A stretch of DNA of 64,000 nucleotides, taken from positions 62,001-126,000 of the forward strand of contig NZ_JAKVRD010000006.1 in assembly GCF_022814865.1 (NCBI RefSeq), written 5' to 3'. A program made the position numbers and the translations under genes. The notes beneath the pieces were generated by a model. It had not been told where the DNA came from, did not search any database, and saw only the letters and a program-made list of their open reading frames with translations. Of the stretch, positions 6,980 through 15,451 are shown piece after piece. How positions within the stretch are numbered: position 1 is the stretch's first letter; every line of letters begins with the position of its first letter. Origin of the DNA: Shimia aestuarii. GTDB lineage: Bacteria; Pseudomonadota; Alphaproteobacteria; Rhodobacterales; Rhodobacteraceae.

Positions 6980-9368
6980 CCGACCCACTGAGGCAGGGCA
7001 GGAGACCCATCATTTCCTCGTCTATGGCAGGGTGCAAAAGGTCGGATATCGCAATTGGGCCATGAGCCGGGCTCAGGAAATCGGGCTTACGGGGTGGGTG
7101 CGCAACCGGCCCGATGGGCGGGTCGAGATCATGGCCAGCGGCACGGCACGGCAATGCACCACGTTCGGGACCTTGCTCGCCAGGGGGCCAAAACACGCAG
7201 ACGTGCGCCGCGTTGATGCCCGCCGCGCCAAGCCGAAAATTTTTCAGGCGTTCAGCCGAAAGGCAACCGGACCAAAGACATCTGAAGAGATCAGCGATAT
7301 CATATCGACACTCGATCCAGAATATCTCGCAGCGTGCCAGAAGGCCTATGATGGCTTGCCTCCGGACAGCCGGCGCATGAACCGGTTTCCAAAGAAGCAA
7401 GGAAACTGGCGATTTGGTCAGATCGACAAGGCCGCGGAAACATGCGGTTTGAATTTGGTGCACTTGGGCCCCAATGCGCCGCCAAGCCTACTATGTCGTG
7501 CGGGAGACCGGTCCTTTGGATTGGATGTCACGCGGCCGTCTTGGGTGTTGCCGCTGACCGAAGAACTAAGCAATAACAAGTTCTTGACCAAGGTTCTTCT
7601 CGACGGCCTTAACGTCCCGGTTCCCACCGGAGAGATTTGCCGCACCAAAGAAGAGGCCCTTGCCGCCTTTGAGCGGATAGACGGCGCGGCTGTTGTCAAA
7701 CCAGTCTTCGGAACAGAGGCAAAAGGCGTCACGCTTAACATCAATAGCGAACAAGCTTGTGAGCGCGCGTTTGCCCACGCACAAGCGGAGGGGACGAAGG
7801 ATCTCGTGCTGGTCGAGGACTATGTGCGCGGGGTTGATCTACGGCTCTTGTTGCTCGGGACCACGCTCATCGCGGCATATCTGCGCCTGCCTGCGCATGT
7901 GGTGGGCGACGGGACACAAAGCATTTCCGAGCTGGTGGACGAGAAGAACGCCGCGCGCCAATCCTTGCCGTCGACACAGGAGAGCCAACTCCTCAAGCTT
8001 GGTCTTCGGCAGCGGCGTCTCTTGTCTCTACAAGGCTGCGCGCCAGAGGATCGCCCCGCGCCGGATCAGATCGTGCTTCTTGGTGTCTCTCCGAATTACA
8101 TTGAGGGGGCGGACCTGCTTCCGATTACGGATCAAATTCATCCGGACGTGGTCGCGCTTGCACGGCGCGCCGCGGAAGCAATTGATCCGAAGGGGTTCTG
8201 GGGTGTGGATATCCTCACCGAAGACTTCACAAAGCCACAGCATGAGGCGAAATCCGTACTATGCGAGGTCAATAGCCGTCCTGTCGGGGGCGTGTTCCGT
8301 TACGCCACGCATGGGACGCATGTGCATTTCTTCGAAGAGGCATTCAAGACTGTCATGGCCACGCCAAATGTCTTTCTCCCCGGTGAGGCCAAGCCGCCAC
8401 TCGAGGTTCGCAGGGCACCCAAACCAAACATCGAGGACCGGTTTGAGCAGCAGGTGGCAAACGTCGTCACCAAGATGCGCCCTGATGTTTTTCCGCTGAC
8501 CCGGGATATCCTTGTTGAGCGCGAAGAAAAGGCCACATCGTTCTACCTCTTGAATCCGAACTCGAGCTTTGCGCGTGGTGCGCTTGCACCTTGGCGTTGG
8601 TTGGCGCTGCGCGAAGAGCTTGCTCGAGAAGGCGTTCCTGTGGCCCGAATTCTGGATGCGCAGGACGCTAAACCTTTGGCGAGGAACACCGAGACACCTC
8701 TTGGGCGCGCATTCCTGACAATGGCACGCAGCAAGATGCGCACTCACTGGGTTGAGGATGCGGAACGTCTTGCAAGTCTTGAACGGGACAATCCGGGCTG
8801 GCAGATCAGTTTGGAGACCTTTGAAACACCAAGCAGTCTTGAGGTCGCGATATTGGGTGGGCAGGCGTCCGCAGCAGTTAGGATCGACCACGAGCCGCAC
8901 TATGCGACCGGAAAAGACTCAACCGAAGACCTCCTAGCGCAAGCCATCCTACAGAAACGCGGAGACATCCCGCTCAAACCACGAGAGTTTCGCCGACAGT
9001 TGCGAGATGGCCAAACCATCGCGCCAAAGGATACCCCGCTTGTCCAGCCACAGGCGATTGCGCGGATGGCTGGCACAATTCAGGTCCATGAAGTGATCCC
9101 CAGCGATTTGCGCGGGATTTGCGAGAAACTAATGAAGCACTTGCCGGGTTTCGCAATTGGGACGGCGGTCTTCCGACTTGGTCGCGACGCCCAATGGGCG
9201 CTCTCTGAGCTGCGCGCCGGCATTGATACGAGGCCGTTCCTCCGGCCAGACAGCGGCGGCGCCTTGGATCTTGCGCGATTGCAGGCGGGATATGCATTGG
9301 CCAACCCTGTACGCTACGATGTGGCCTTGTCTCTCGATCTCCTGCAACAAGCGTCCGGATCGGCCTAG
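6972..9368 (+). CDS. Acylphosphatase / cyanophycin-synthetase-like ATP-grasp fusion protein
   Basis: A 798-residue multidomain protein starting at a TTG that overlaps the previous gene by 8 bp. Residues 12-95 are an acylphosphatase domain with both catalytic residues: Arg27 in VYGRVQKVGYR and Asn45 in GWVRNRPDGRVE. After a linker, residues about 180-480 form an ATP-grasp ligase like the N-terminal module of cyanophycin synthetase: AAVVKPVFGTEAKGVT (ATP-binding lysine), VEDYVRGVDLRLL, HVVGDGTQSISELV and the metal-binding CEVNSRP. ATP-grasp enzymes join a carboxylate to an amine through an acyl phosphate, which is exactly what an acylphosphatase hydrolyses. The last 300 residues contain ATGKDSTEDLL and later segments that echo a second ATP-grasp module, but look degenerate. 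Coupling to the AsnB-like gene suggests a joint amide- or peptide-forming pathway. I cannot name the substrate. Confidence 0.8.
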   Translation: MSDRPTEAGQETHHFLVYGRVQKVGYRNWAMSRAQEIGLTGWVRNRPDGRVEIMASGTARQCTTFGTLLARGPKHADVRRVDARRAKPKIFQAFSRKATGPKTSEEISDIISTLDPEYLAACQKAYDGLPPDSRRMNRFPKKQGNWRFGQIDKAAETCGLNLVHLGPNAPPSLLCRAGDRSFGLDVTRPSWVLPLTEELSNNKFLTKVLLDGLNVPVPTGEICRTKEEALAAFERIDGAAVVKPVFGTEAKGVTLNINSEQACERAFAHAQAEGTKDLVLVEDYVRGVDLRLLLLGTTLIAAYLRLPAHVVGDGTQSISELVDEKNAARQSLPSTQESQLLKLGLRQRRLLSLQGCAPEDRPAPDQIVLLGVSPNYIEGADLLPITDQIHPDVVALARRAAEAIDPKGFWGVDILTEDFTKPQHEAKSVLCEVNSRPVGGVFRYATHGTHVHFFEEAFKTVMATPNVFLPGEAKPPLEVRRAPKPNIEDRFEQQVANVVTKMRPDVFPLTRDILVEREEKATSFYLLNPNSSFARGALAPWRWLALREELAREGVPVARILDAQDAKPLARNTETPLGRAFLTMARSKMRTHWVEDAERLASLERDNPGWQISLETFETPSSLEVAILGGQASAAVRIDHEPHYATGKDSTEDLLAQAILQKRGDIPLKPREFRRQLRDGQTIAPKDTPLVQPQAIARMAGTIQVHEVIPSDLRGICEKLMKHLPGFAIGTAVFRLGRDAQWALSELRAGIDTRPFLRPDSGGALDLARLQAGYALANPVRYDVALSLDLLQQASGSA

Positions 9369-9773
9369 TTCTTGTGAAATCCGCGTCGAAACTGCGTCAA
9401 ATCTGCGCCACGCCTAGACCGTTTCAAGGGCTGCTTCATTTCTGTGCATTCCATGAAAGCAAAATGGCTATGCGCATTTGTAACGTGCGGTTAACCAGGC
9501 GCTGGATAGATTCCTTGGTAGAGCGAAGGCCACTAAGTCTCGGCCATGCCTCATGATATTGGACGACCTTTGCTGGCGGGCCTTTGATCTTCTGACTCCG
9601 TTCGCGAGAGCCGAGAAAGCAACCTGCACCGAAACGACGCAGCAGAAGTTGGCCGATGACCGCAGAGATATTTGAGCAGCGTGGAAGTTTTATTGTTCCT
9701 GTCACACCAATACTGTAGGTTGTATGCGCAACAATTGCTTGGCGGCCCTTTCAACGAGTGAGGTTTTTTAACC
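9369..9773. other. 405-bp intergenic stretch before the sugar dehydratase gene
   Basis: No convincing gene is present; the open frames are short, overlap each other and have no ribosome-binding sites. The first 50 bases hold three loose repeats of the form AAATC-GCGTC (at 9377, 9389 and 9399). Near the end, GTTG and CAAC flank six bases (9719-9732). The length and position suggest a promoter region for the dehydratase and Nudix genes, but I could not pick a confident -35/-10 pair and see no intrinsic terminator for the upstream ligase genes. Confidence 0.4.
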
Positions 9774-11738
9774 ATGTCGGACGTCACCAGTTTTCTCGCA
9801 GGCTTGAGCCGCAGAAGTAAGATCAAGCTGCAACTCATATCTGACGCAATGTTGGTCATAGTGTCGTTCTTCGGGGCAATGGCGCTCCGCCTTGAAAGTT
9901 TTCATTTCCTTTTTGACATCGGCATTCTTGGAACGGCCTTCCTGACGGCGCTGTTGACGCTCGCCGTTTTCAAGGCCTGCGGCCTATATCGGGCGCTTGT
10001 GCGCTACGTGACCGGCAAAGTGCTTGTGACGGTTGGGAAGGGTGCGTTGATTTCCGCGGTCCTCCTATATGTATCGAGCCTCATTCTTGACGCGGGCATT
10101 CCGCGCTCTGTGCCCTTCATGCACGCGGTGCTGGTTTTCCTGACGGTAGGCGGACTGCGCTTTTTTGCGCGGCAGTTCTTCAGGAACCCCGAGCAAGTCG
10201 GCAAACGCCCTGTGATCATCTATGGCGCGGGTGAAGCAGGGCTGCAGCTTTTGAATTCGCTGTTTCACGGGCGCGACTATCAACCTGTCGCGCTTGTCGA
10301 TGACAATGAGCATCTGCAGAATCTCACAATCGGAGGTTTGCATGTCTATGCACCCTCCGATATCGAACGCCTCGCGAAGAGTCGCGGGGCGAAGGTCATC
10401 CTTCTGGCGATTCCCAGCATGAGCCGCCAGCGTCGGCGCGAAGTAGTCGAATCCCTTGAAGACCTGCATCTCGAGATCAAGACGATCCCGGGCATTTCCG
10501 AGATTATCAGCGGCAAGGCCAAGATCTCTGAACTTCGCACCGTCACCGCAGAAGACCTTCTTGGCCGCGATCCCGTGGCCCCGGATCCGGAATTGTTGAG
10601 CCACACGATCGACGGCAAGATTGTCATGGTTTCGGGGGCAGGTGGCTCGATTGGCGGAGAGCTTTGTCGACAGATCCTGACCCAGAACCCACACACGCTC
10701 GTTCTCTATGAGATGTCCGAATTCGCGCTTTATGCGATTGAATCCGAATTGACCGAGGCGGCGAAACGTATGGGGTATCAAACGCGCATCGTGCCGATTC
10801 TTGGATCTGTGCAGCATGCCCGCCGTCTTGATATGGCGATCAAGACCTTCGGTGTGCAAACGATCTATCACGCAGCTGCCTACAAGCACGTGCCGCTCGT
10901 CGAAGAAAACGTCATCGAAGGTGTTCGGAACAACATATTTGGCACGCTCGAGATCACACGCGCGGCGCGCAAACATGGGGTCGAGAATTTCATCCTCATC
11001 TCAACCGACAAAGCGGTGCGTCCAACAAATATCATGGGATCGACAAAACGCGTCGCGGAACTGATTTGCCAAGCGCAGGCGCGGGAGACGAGCACCACCG
11101 TCTTTTCCATGGTCCGTTTCGGCAACGTGTTGGGCTCTTCAGGGTCTGTGATTCCGCGTTTCAGTGCGCAGATCGAGGCCGGAGGCCCGGTTACGCTTAC
11201 ACACCTAGATATCACCCGGTATTTCATGACCATTCCCGAGGCATCTCAGCTTGTCATTCAGGCTGGCGCCATGGCGAAGGGCGGCGATGTGTTCGTTCTC
11301 GACATGGGCGAACCGGTCAAAATCCTCGACCTAGCCATGAGCATGGTGAAGCTACATGGCCTCACGCCTTATCTCGTAGAAGACGTCGCACAGATCGCAC
11401 CGGAGAATGGCGATATACCGATCTGTGTGACAGGGCTTCGCAAGGGCGAAAAGCTCTATGAAGAACTGCTGATCGGAAACAATCCGTCTCCGACGAGGCA
11501 CCCTCGGATCATGACGGCTTCAGAGGTCTCGCTTCCGATGAAAGACTTGGCCGCCGTACTTGATCGTCTCTTGGCGGCGTGCACGAACTTTGATCTTCCT
11601 GAGATCATTGCAATCTTCCATGAACTGCCGGTGGACTATCGCCCTTCCCATGATGATATCTCTGATCTAATTTGGTCCGAGGGTATCTCGGTGCCCGCAC
11701 AGACACATCTAAAGATCGTAGAAGCCGCCAATTCATGA
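9774..11738 (+). CDS. Membrane-bound nucleoside-diphosphate-sugar 4,6-dehydratase/epimerase (FlaA1/CapD/WbpM family)
   Basis: A 654-residue polysaccharide-biosynthesis enzyme of the long FlaA1/WbpM/PglF class. Residues about 20-145 carry four hydrophobic helices. A first Rossmann-like segment starts with VIIYGAGEAGLQLL near residue 145, and the catalytic short-chain dehydrogenase domain starts with MVSGAGGSIGGELC near residue 286. The catalytic stretch STDKAVRPTNIMGSTKR has Met in place of the usual Tyr (Met-x3-Lys), which is the signature of UDP-GlcNAc 4,6-dehydratases of this class. The product would be a UDP-4-keto-6-deoxy-HexNAc used for a deoxy or diamino sugar in the surface glycan. The gene ends with an ATGA overlap with the Nudix gene. 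Whether it also epimerises cannot be told from sequence. Confidence 0.9.
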   Translation: MSDVTSFLAGLSRRSKIKLQLISDAMLVIVSFFGAMALRLESFHFLFDIGILGTAFLTALLTLAVFKACGLYRALVRYVTGKVLVTVGKGALISAVLLYVSSLILDAGIPRSVPFMHAVLVFLTVGGLRFFARQFFRNPEQVGKRPVIIYGAGEAGLQLLNSLFHGRDYQPVALVDDNEHLQNLTIGGLHVYAPSDIERLAKSRGAKVILLAIPSMSRQRRREVVESLEDLHLEIKTIPGISEIISGKAKISELRTVTAEDLLGRDPVAPDPELLSHTIDGKIVMVSGAGGSIGGELCRQILTQNPHTLVLYEMSEFALYAIESELTEAAKRMGYQTRIVPILGSVQHARRLDMAIKTFGVQTIYHAAAYKHVPLVEENVIEGVRNNIFGTLEITRAARKHGVENFILISTDKAVRPTNIMGSTKRVAELICQAQARETSTTVFSMVRFGNVLGSSGSVIPRFSAQIEAGGPVTLTHLDITRYFMTIPEASQLVIQAGAMAKGGDVFVLDMGEPVKILDLAMSMVKLHGLTPYLVEDVAQIAPENGDIPICVTGLRKGEKLYEELLIGNNPSPTRHPRIMTASEVSLPMKDLAAVLDRLLAACTNFDLPEIIAIFHELPVDYRPSHDDISDLIWSEGISVPAQTHLKIVEAANS

Positions 11739-12223
11739 CCTCACTCACTCAATCGCGTCGCGGGCTTGGAGGTCGGCTCGCGGGCCGATTGCTGCACTGG
11801 TTCTTTCTCACAAAGCGTGGACTGACTATTGGGGTCCGTGCGGTTGTGCGTTGTCGGGATGGAAAATTCCTCTTATTGCGCCACACATATCTGCCGGGCT
11901 GGCACTTTCCGGGAGGTGGGGTCGAGCGGGGAGAGACCGCCGAAACGGCGCTTGGCAACGAGCTTTTTCAAGAAACCGGCCTACGACTTGCGCAGAAACC
12001 AGTGTTGCACGGTGTGTTCTTCAACAAGGGTGTGAGCAAGCGGGATCATGTCCTGGTGTACCTCTGCGAAGTGCAGGGAGAGGCGCCGACGAAGGCTTCG
12101 AGCATCGAAATCGCTGAATACGGTTTCTTCGCAGCGGACGAACTTCCGCAAGATATTGATCCGGGCACTGCGCGACGCATCCGTGAGATCGCAGAAGGGG
12201 CAGAGCGCCACGAAGCTTGGTAA
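11735..12223 (+). CDS. Nudix hydrolase
   Basis: A 162-residue Nudix protein whose ATG overlaps the dehydratase stop (ATGA), so it is translationally coupled to a sugar-modifying enzyme. The Nudix box runs GGGVERGETAETALGNELFQ followed by ETGL. It keeps the glutamates that bind metal, but the Arg of the consensus REL-x-EE-x-G is replaced by Asn (GNELFQETG). A hydrophobic segment lies at residues 15-30, before the core. Coupling hints at hydrolysis of a nucleotide sugar or clean-up of a nucleotide by-product, but Nudix substrate cannot be read from sequence. It ends 10 bp before the convergent tonB gene. Confidence 0.8.
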   Translation: MTSLTQSRRGLGGRLAGRLLHWFFLTKRGLTIGVRAVVRCRDGKFLLLRHTYLPGWHFPGGGVERGETAETALGNELFQETGLRLAQKPVLHGVFFNKGVSKRDHVLVYLCEVQGEAPTKASSIEIAEYGFFAADELPQDIDPGTARRIREIAEGAERHEAW

Positions 12224-12233
12224 GCGACGAAGT

Positions 12234-13055
12234 CTAGCGTGATTTGATGGGCAGTCGGAAAGACTGGGTCGTGAGGTTCAGCCCGGCAGGCGCTGCGGGA
12301 AACCGGCCCGCTTTGCGGACAGCGGCCAAGGCGATCTTGTCGAGGCGCGCATTGCCAGAGCTTTTCGCAAGCGACACATCGCGGAGCGTTCCGTTGCTCG
12401 CCACTGTAATGGTCACGATCGCTGTTCCGCGACCTGCGCCGCGCGGTGTGCTGCGGGCGATCTTGGCCCTGATCTGACCGCCCCAGCGCGACAAGAGAGA
12501 CGACCTTTGCGCCTTGCTAAGAGTGGCAGTGTTGGATTTCTGACTATTGCCCCGCGCCGCGCCATCGCCGCTGCCTTCGGCGCGTTTCGCATTGACCTGC
12601 GCCGCTTCCTTGGAGGCCTGTTGTTTCGGTTTGGGCTTTGGCTTTGGGGCCTCTGCTTTCTTCGGTTTGGGAGTCGGCTTGGGCTCGGGTTTCTTTGGCG
12701 GCGCCGGATTGGCAATCGGCACAGGCGGCGCGTCTGGGCGTTGCGGCATATCTGGCAACTCGAGCAAAGGCGTGGCCTTAGGGGGCGCCTCCTGAAGCGG
12801 TTGCGGCGAGATGGGGGCGCTCTGCGGCGCATCCGGCATCTGCATCGCGGTCTCAACAACGTCATCCGTTTCTGGCGGACGATCCCATGTCTCGACCATT
12901 CTCTGAATACTGGCGGATGACGGATTGATGGTCAGAAGGGACTCGCCGCCTGCTCCGGCACTCGACTCACCCGTTTCGGCCTCTGGCGCCCAGATCGCCA
13001 GATGCGCGACGGTTGCAATCGCGAGGAAAGCGGAAGCTTCGGCAATCACACGCAT
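12234..13055 (-). CDS. tonB: TonB energy transducer
   Basis: A 273-residue TonB-family protein. It has one N-terminal membrane helix (about residues 5-22), a long periplasmic spacer rich in proline, lysine and glutamate (about 75-150, with repeats such as KPEPKPTPKPKK), and a C-terminal TonB domain (about 185-273) containing the typical GxGTAIVTITVASNGTLRDV and KIALAAVRKAGRFP segments. TonB passes proton-motive energy from ExbB-ExbD to outer-membrane receptors. It is the last gene of the heme-uptake operon, 2 bp after the second exbD, so a heme receptor encoded elsewhere is the probable partner. Confidence 0.88.
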   Translation of the reverse strand: MRVIAEASAFLAIATVAHLAIWAPEAETGESSAGAGGESLLTINPSSASIQRMVETWDRPPETDDVVETAMQMPDAPQSAPISPQPLQEAPPKATPLLELPDMPQRPDAPPVPIANPAPPKKPEPKPTPKPKKAEAPKPKPKPKQQASKEAAQVNAKRAEGSGDGAARGNSQKSNTATLSKAQRSSLLSRWGGQIRAKIARSTPRGAGRGTAIVTITVASNGTLRDVSLAKSSGNARLDKIALAAVRKAGRFPAAPAGLNLTTQSFRLPIKSR

Positions 13056-13057
13056 AG

Positions 13058-13438
13058 CTACCTCGACGAGGAAATGAGTTTAACGTTGCGCACACCTGCA
13101 GCGGCCAGACGCGGCAAGAGAGAGGCAATGCGGCTTGCATCAACGGCTTTGTCAGCACGGATCAAGAGCGGTTCATTCTCGCCAAGCCTCGCAAATCCAG
13201 CAAAGACATCGTCATCCTTCAAATCGCCATATACGAGGTTGCCGTCGGCAGAGATATAGAGAATGTGTTGACCCTCTGCCGGGGTTTCAGCCGTGGACTC
13301 CGGGGGGGTGATATCGAACGGATCAGGCGGGGTAATCTGTGCCGTCATCAGAAAGAAGATCAACAGCAGAAAGACGACATTGATCATCGGCACGATACTT
13401 TCGCGCATGGGGCGTTTGGCTGGCCTATCCAAGATCAT
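13058..13438 (-). CDS. exbD: ExbD-type energizer subunit, second copy
   Basis: A 126-residue ExbD/TolR family protein. It has a short cytoplasmic N-terminus, one membrane helix (about residues 16-36) with the conserved PMINVVFLLLIFF stretch and a periplasmic domain. The position normally held by the proton-carrying Asp (as in PMIDVVFLLL of the neighbouring copy) is Asn here, which is notable. It may pair with the other ExbD to form a mixed unit in the ExbB pore. It sits 6 bp from the first exbD and 2 bp from tonB. Confidence 0.85.
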   Translation of the reverse strand: MILDRPAKRPMRESIVPMINVVFLLLIFFLMTAQITPPDPFDITPPESTAETPAEGQHILYISADGNLVYGDLKDDDVFAGFARLGENEPLLIRADKAVDASRIASLLPRLAAAGVRNVKLISSSR

Positions 13439-13444
13439 CAGCGT

Positions 13445-13822
13445 TTACTCCACCAGAACCAGCGTCTCATAACCCGCCTCAGCAAGGCTTTCCATGACAC
13501 TCACGACACGCTGCAAATCGGCTTTGTCTTTGGCGCGCAGGATGATTGCGTCATCATGCGACAGCATCAAGGCACCAAGTTCAGGAAGGAGCGTTGCCAG
13601 CTCCATCTCCACCCCGTTGAGACGCACCGCATCAGGAAGGATGTCGATCAAACGCGGCGGACCTTCATACGGGGTTTCCGAAGACGCGCTCAGGGGCAGG
13701 TTGATCTCAACATCATGCCCAAAACGCGACGCCAGCATAAAGAAGACCAGCAGCAGAAAGACCACGTCAATCATCGGGGTCAGGCTGGGCTTGCGTCGCC
13801 GACGTGGAGGGCCGAGATGCAT
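13445..13822 (-). CDS. exbD: ExbD-type energizer subunit, first copy
   Basis: A 125-residue ExbD/TolR protein with a basic N-terminus (PPRRRRKPS), a single membrane helix containing the canonical SLTPMIDVVFLLLVFF motif with the proton-translocating Asp, and a periplasmic C-terminal domain. Together with ExbB it forms the proton channel that energises TonB. It lies 5 bp after exbB and 6 bp before a second exbD-like gene. Because this copy keeps the key Asp while the other has Asn, this one is probably the proton-conducting subunit. Confidence 0.88.
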   Translation of the reverse strand: MHLGPPRRRRKPSLTPMIDVVFLLLVFFMLASRFGHDVEINLPLSASSETPYEGPPRLIDILPDAVRLNGVEMELATLLPELGALMLSHDDAIILRAKDKADLQRVVSVMESLAEAGYETLVLVE

Positions 13823-13827
13823 CGTCC

Positions 13828-14499
13828 TTACTCCGCCGCAGCCGAGTGGTTTTGCGCGTTGCGTTTGGGACGGCGGGTCAGAACACGGGTGATTGCGTCC
13901 TCCATATCCCCCTGAGCACGGTCTGCAACGCTTTCAAACCATGTCAGCGCGACACCCGCCGGGATCGCAACGGCCATACCTGCCGCGGTTGTCAGCAGTG
14001 CCTCCCATATACCGCCTGCCAATGCAGCGGGATCAGCGCGAGACCCCGCTTCTTGTAGGGTCTGGAAGGCCGTTATCATCCCCATTACGGTCCCGAGAAG
14101 ACCAAGAAGGGGTGCCGTTGTCGCGATCAGCTCCAGAGCGCGCAACCCGGTGCGCGCCTCGGTCAGCTTGTTCCGAGCGACACGTTGGATTTCTTCGCGC
14201 GCTTCGGCATCGTTGAAACGGTCATCGAGCTCGGTTTCGATTGCGGCGCGCGCGACCACGGCGCGCAAGGATTGGCGATTGCCCAAGATCGCTCGTGCCG
14301 TGGCGACATCGCCATTTTCCCACGACTGCACCGCCGCCTCGGTATGGCGTCCGGCCCATGCGCCCAGCAACATCAGGCGCCAGATCTTCCACAGGATCAG
14401 AGCCAAGGTTAGAACGGACAGCGCCGCGATGGCCCAGATTGCTGGTCCACCCTTGATGAGAAACTCCTGAACATTCGTCCAGCTCGCTATCAGGTCCAT
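13828..14499 (-). CDS. exbB: ExbB/TolQ/MotA-family proton channel protein
   Basis: A 223-residue ExbB with three membrane helices: residues about 17-40, 115-140 and 155-175. The segments PLLGLLGTVMGMI and AGGIWEALLTTAAGMAVAIPA are the conserved pore-lining regions of ExbB/TolQ proteins. It assembles as an oligomer around an ExbD dimer in the inner membrane. The ATG follows a GGAGGGA ribosome-binding site. The gene follows hmuV on the same strand after 162 bp, and starts the exbB-exbD-exbD-tonB block that should power heme uptake. Confidence 0.9.
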   Translation of the reverse strand: MDLIASWTNVQEFLIKGGPAIWAIAALSVLTLALILWKIWRLMLLGAWAGRHTEAAVQSWENGDVATARAILGNRQSLRAVVARAAIETELDDRFNDAEAREEIQRVARNKLTEARTGLRALELIATTAPLLGLLGTVMGMITAFQTLQEAGSRADPAALAGGIWEALLTTAAGMAVAIPAGVALTWFESVADRAQGDMEDAITRVLTRRPKRNAQNHSAAAE

Positions 14500-14661
14500 A
14501 AGGATCCCTCCGAAATCTGGCCCTCATCGGACCGGTCTTGGCACGCACCCAATCGGTTCGGCGTACGGGTTCATACATGTTCCGGCGCCATATGAGGCAT
14601 TGGCCTCTGCTCACGCAAGTCCGCGATTGGGACAGGAGACAGCTAACCGGAGTTTAATAGG

Positions 14662-15447
14662 TCATTCCGCCGCCATCTTTGCCGCATGAGGCAATATGAA
14701 GGTGCCTTGCGACGGCGCCGAATTGACCCGGACGTCACAATGATATGCACGGCTCAGGAGGGCGTTGTTAAAGACCTCCTCTGGGGCGCCCTGTTGCAAG
14801 ATACGCCCTTCGCTGACAAGCGCCACGCTATCGGCAAACATCGCAGTGAGGTTGAGATCATGCATGACAGTGACGACACCACCACCCGCAGCGGCATAGT
14901 CATGCGCGATCTGCATGACCTGAAGCTGGTGACCGATATCAAGGGCCGATACGGGTTCATCAAGGAAAAGCCAGCGGGGTTCGCCGTCTTCGACCGGCGA
15001 CCAGACCTGGGCGAGGACACGGGCGAGTTGCACTCGCTGTTGCTCGCCACCAGAAAGCTCTTGGTAGAAACGCCCCTCAAAGCCTGAAAGGTCGACTCGG
15101 GCGAGCGCGCGGTGAATCAGATCGGTGTTGCCGGCGGAAACCCCTCGGCTCAGGCCAAGTCTCACGACCTCGATCACAGTGAAGGGGAAGGCGAGGGGGG
15201 TGGCTTGGGGCAATACACCGCGCATCGCGGCAAGCTCCCAGGGTTTCAGGCGCGCGATGTTCTCGTTGTTGAGCCGGACCTCCCCCGCGTAGTCCGTCTC
15301 ACCCGTCAGCGCACGCATTAGAGTCGTTTTGCCCGATCCGTTTGGCCCAACAATCGCTGTCACTGCGCCGGGCGCGGCATGGAAATCAATCCCGTGCAGG
15401 ATCCTATGCGGTTCGTAGCAGACCGAAATATCCGTAGCGTCTAGCAT
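14662..15447 (-). CDS. hmuV: Heme ABC transporter ATP-binding protein
   Basis: A 261-residue ABC ATPase of the FepC/HmuV type. Walker A is GPNGSGKTT, the signature is ELSGGEQQR, and Walker B is RWLFLDEP. The ATG at 15447 follows the hmuU stop by four bases; an upstream in-frame ATG at 15507 would lie within hmuU and is unlikely. It drives heme import through HmuU. Gene order hmuS-hmuT-hmuU-hmuV is the standard one for the system, which supports heme over a siderophore as substrate. Confidence 0.92.
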   Translation of the reverse strand: MLDATDISVCYEPHRILHGIDFHAAPGAVTAIVGPNGSGKTTLMRALTGETDYAGEVRLNNENIARLKPWELAAMRGVLPQATPLAFPFTVIEVVRLGLSRGVSAGNTDLIHRALARVDLSGFEGRFYQELSGGEQQRVQLARVLAQVWSPVEDGEPRWLFLDEPVSALDIGHQLQVMQIAHDYAAAGGGVVTVMHDLNLTAMFADSVALVSEGRILQQGAPEEVFNNALLSRAYHCDVRVNSAPSQGTFILPHAAKMAAE

Positions 15448-15451
15448 AGCG

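Noticed and set aside
4790-9773. Search for an ops/JUMPstart element for the NusG paralogue
   Set aside because: No stretch near the enterobacterial consensus was found; other elements may be used, so nothing is annotated.
12620-12800. Low-complexity repeats in the tonB gene
   Set aside because: They encode the normal Pro/Lys/Glu periplasmic spacer of TonB, not a DNA repeat or CRISPR.
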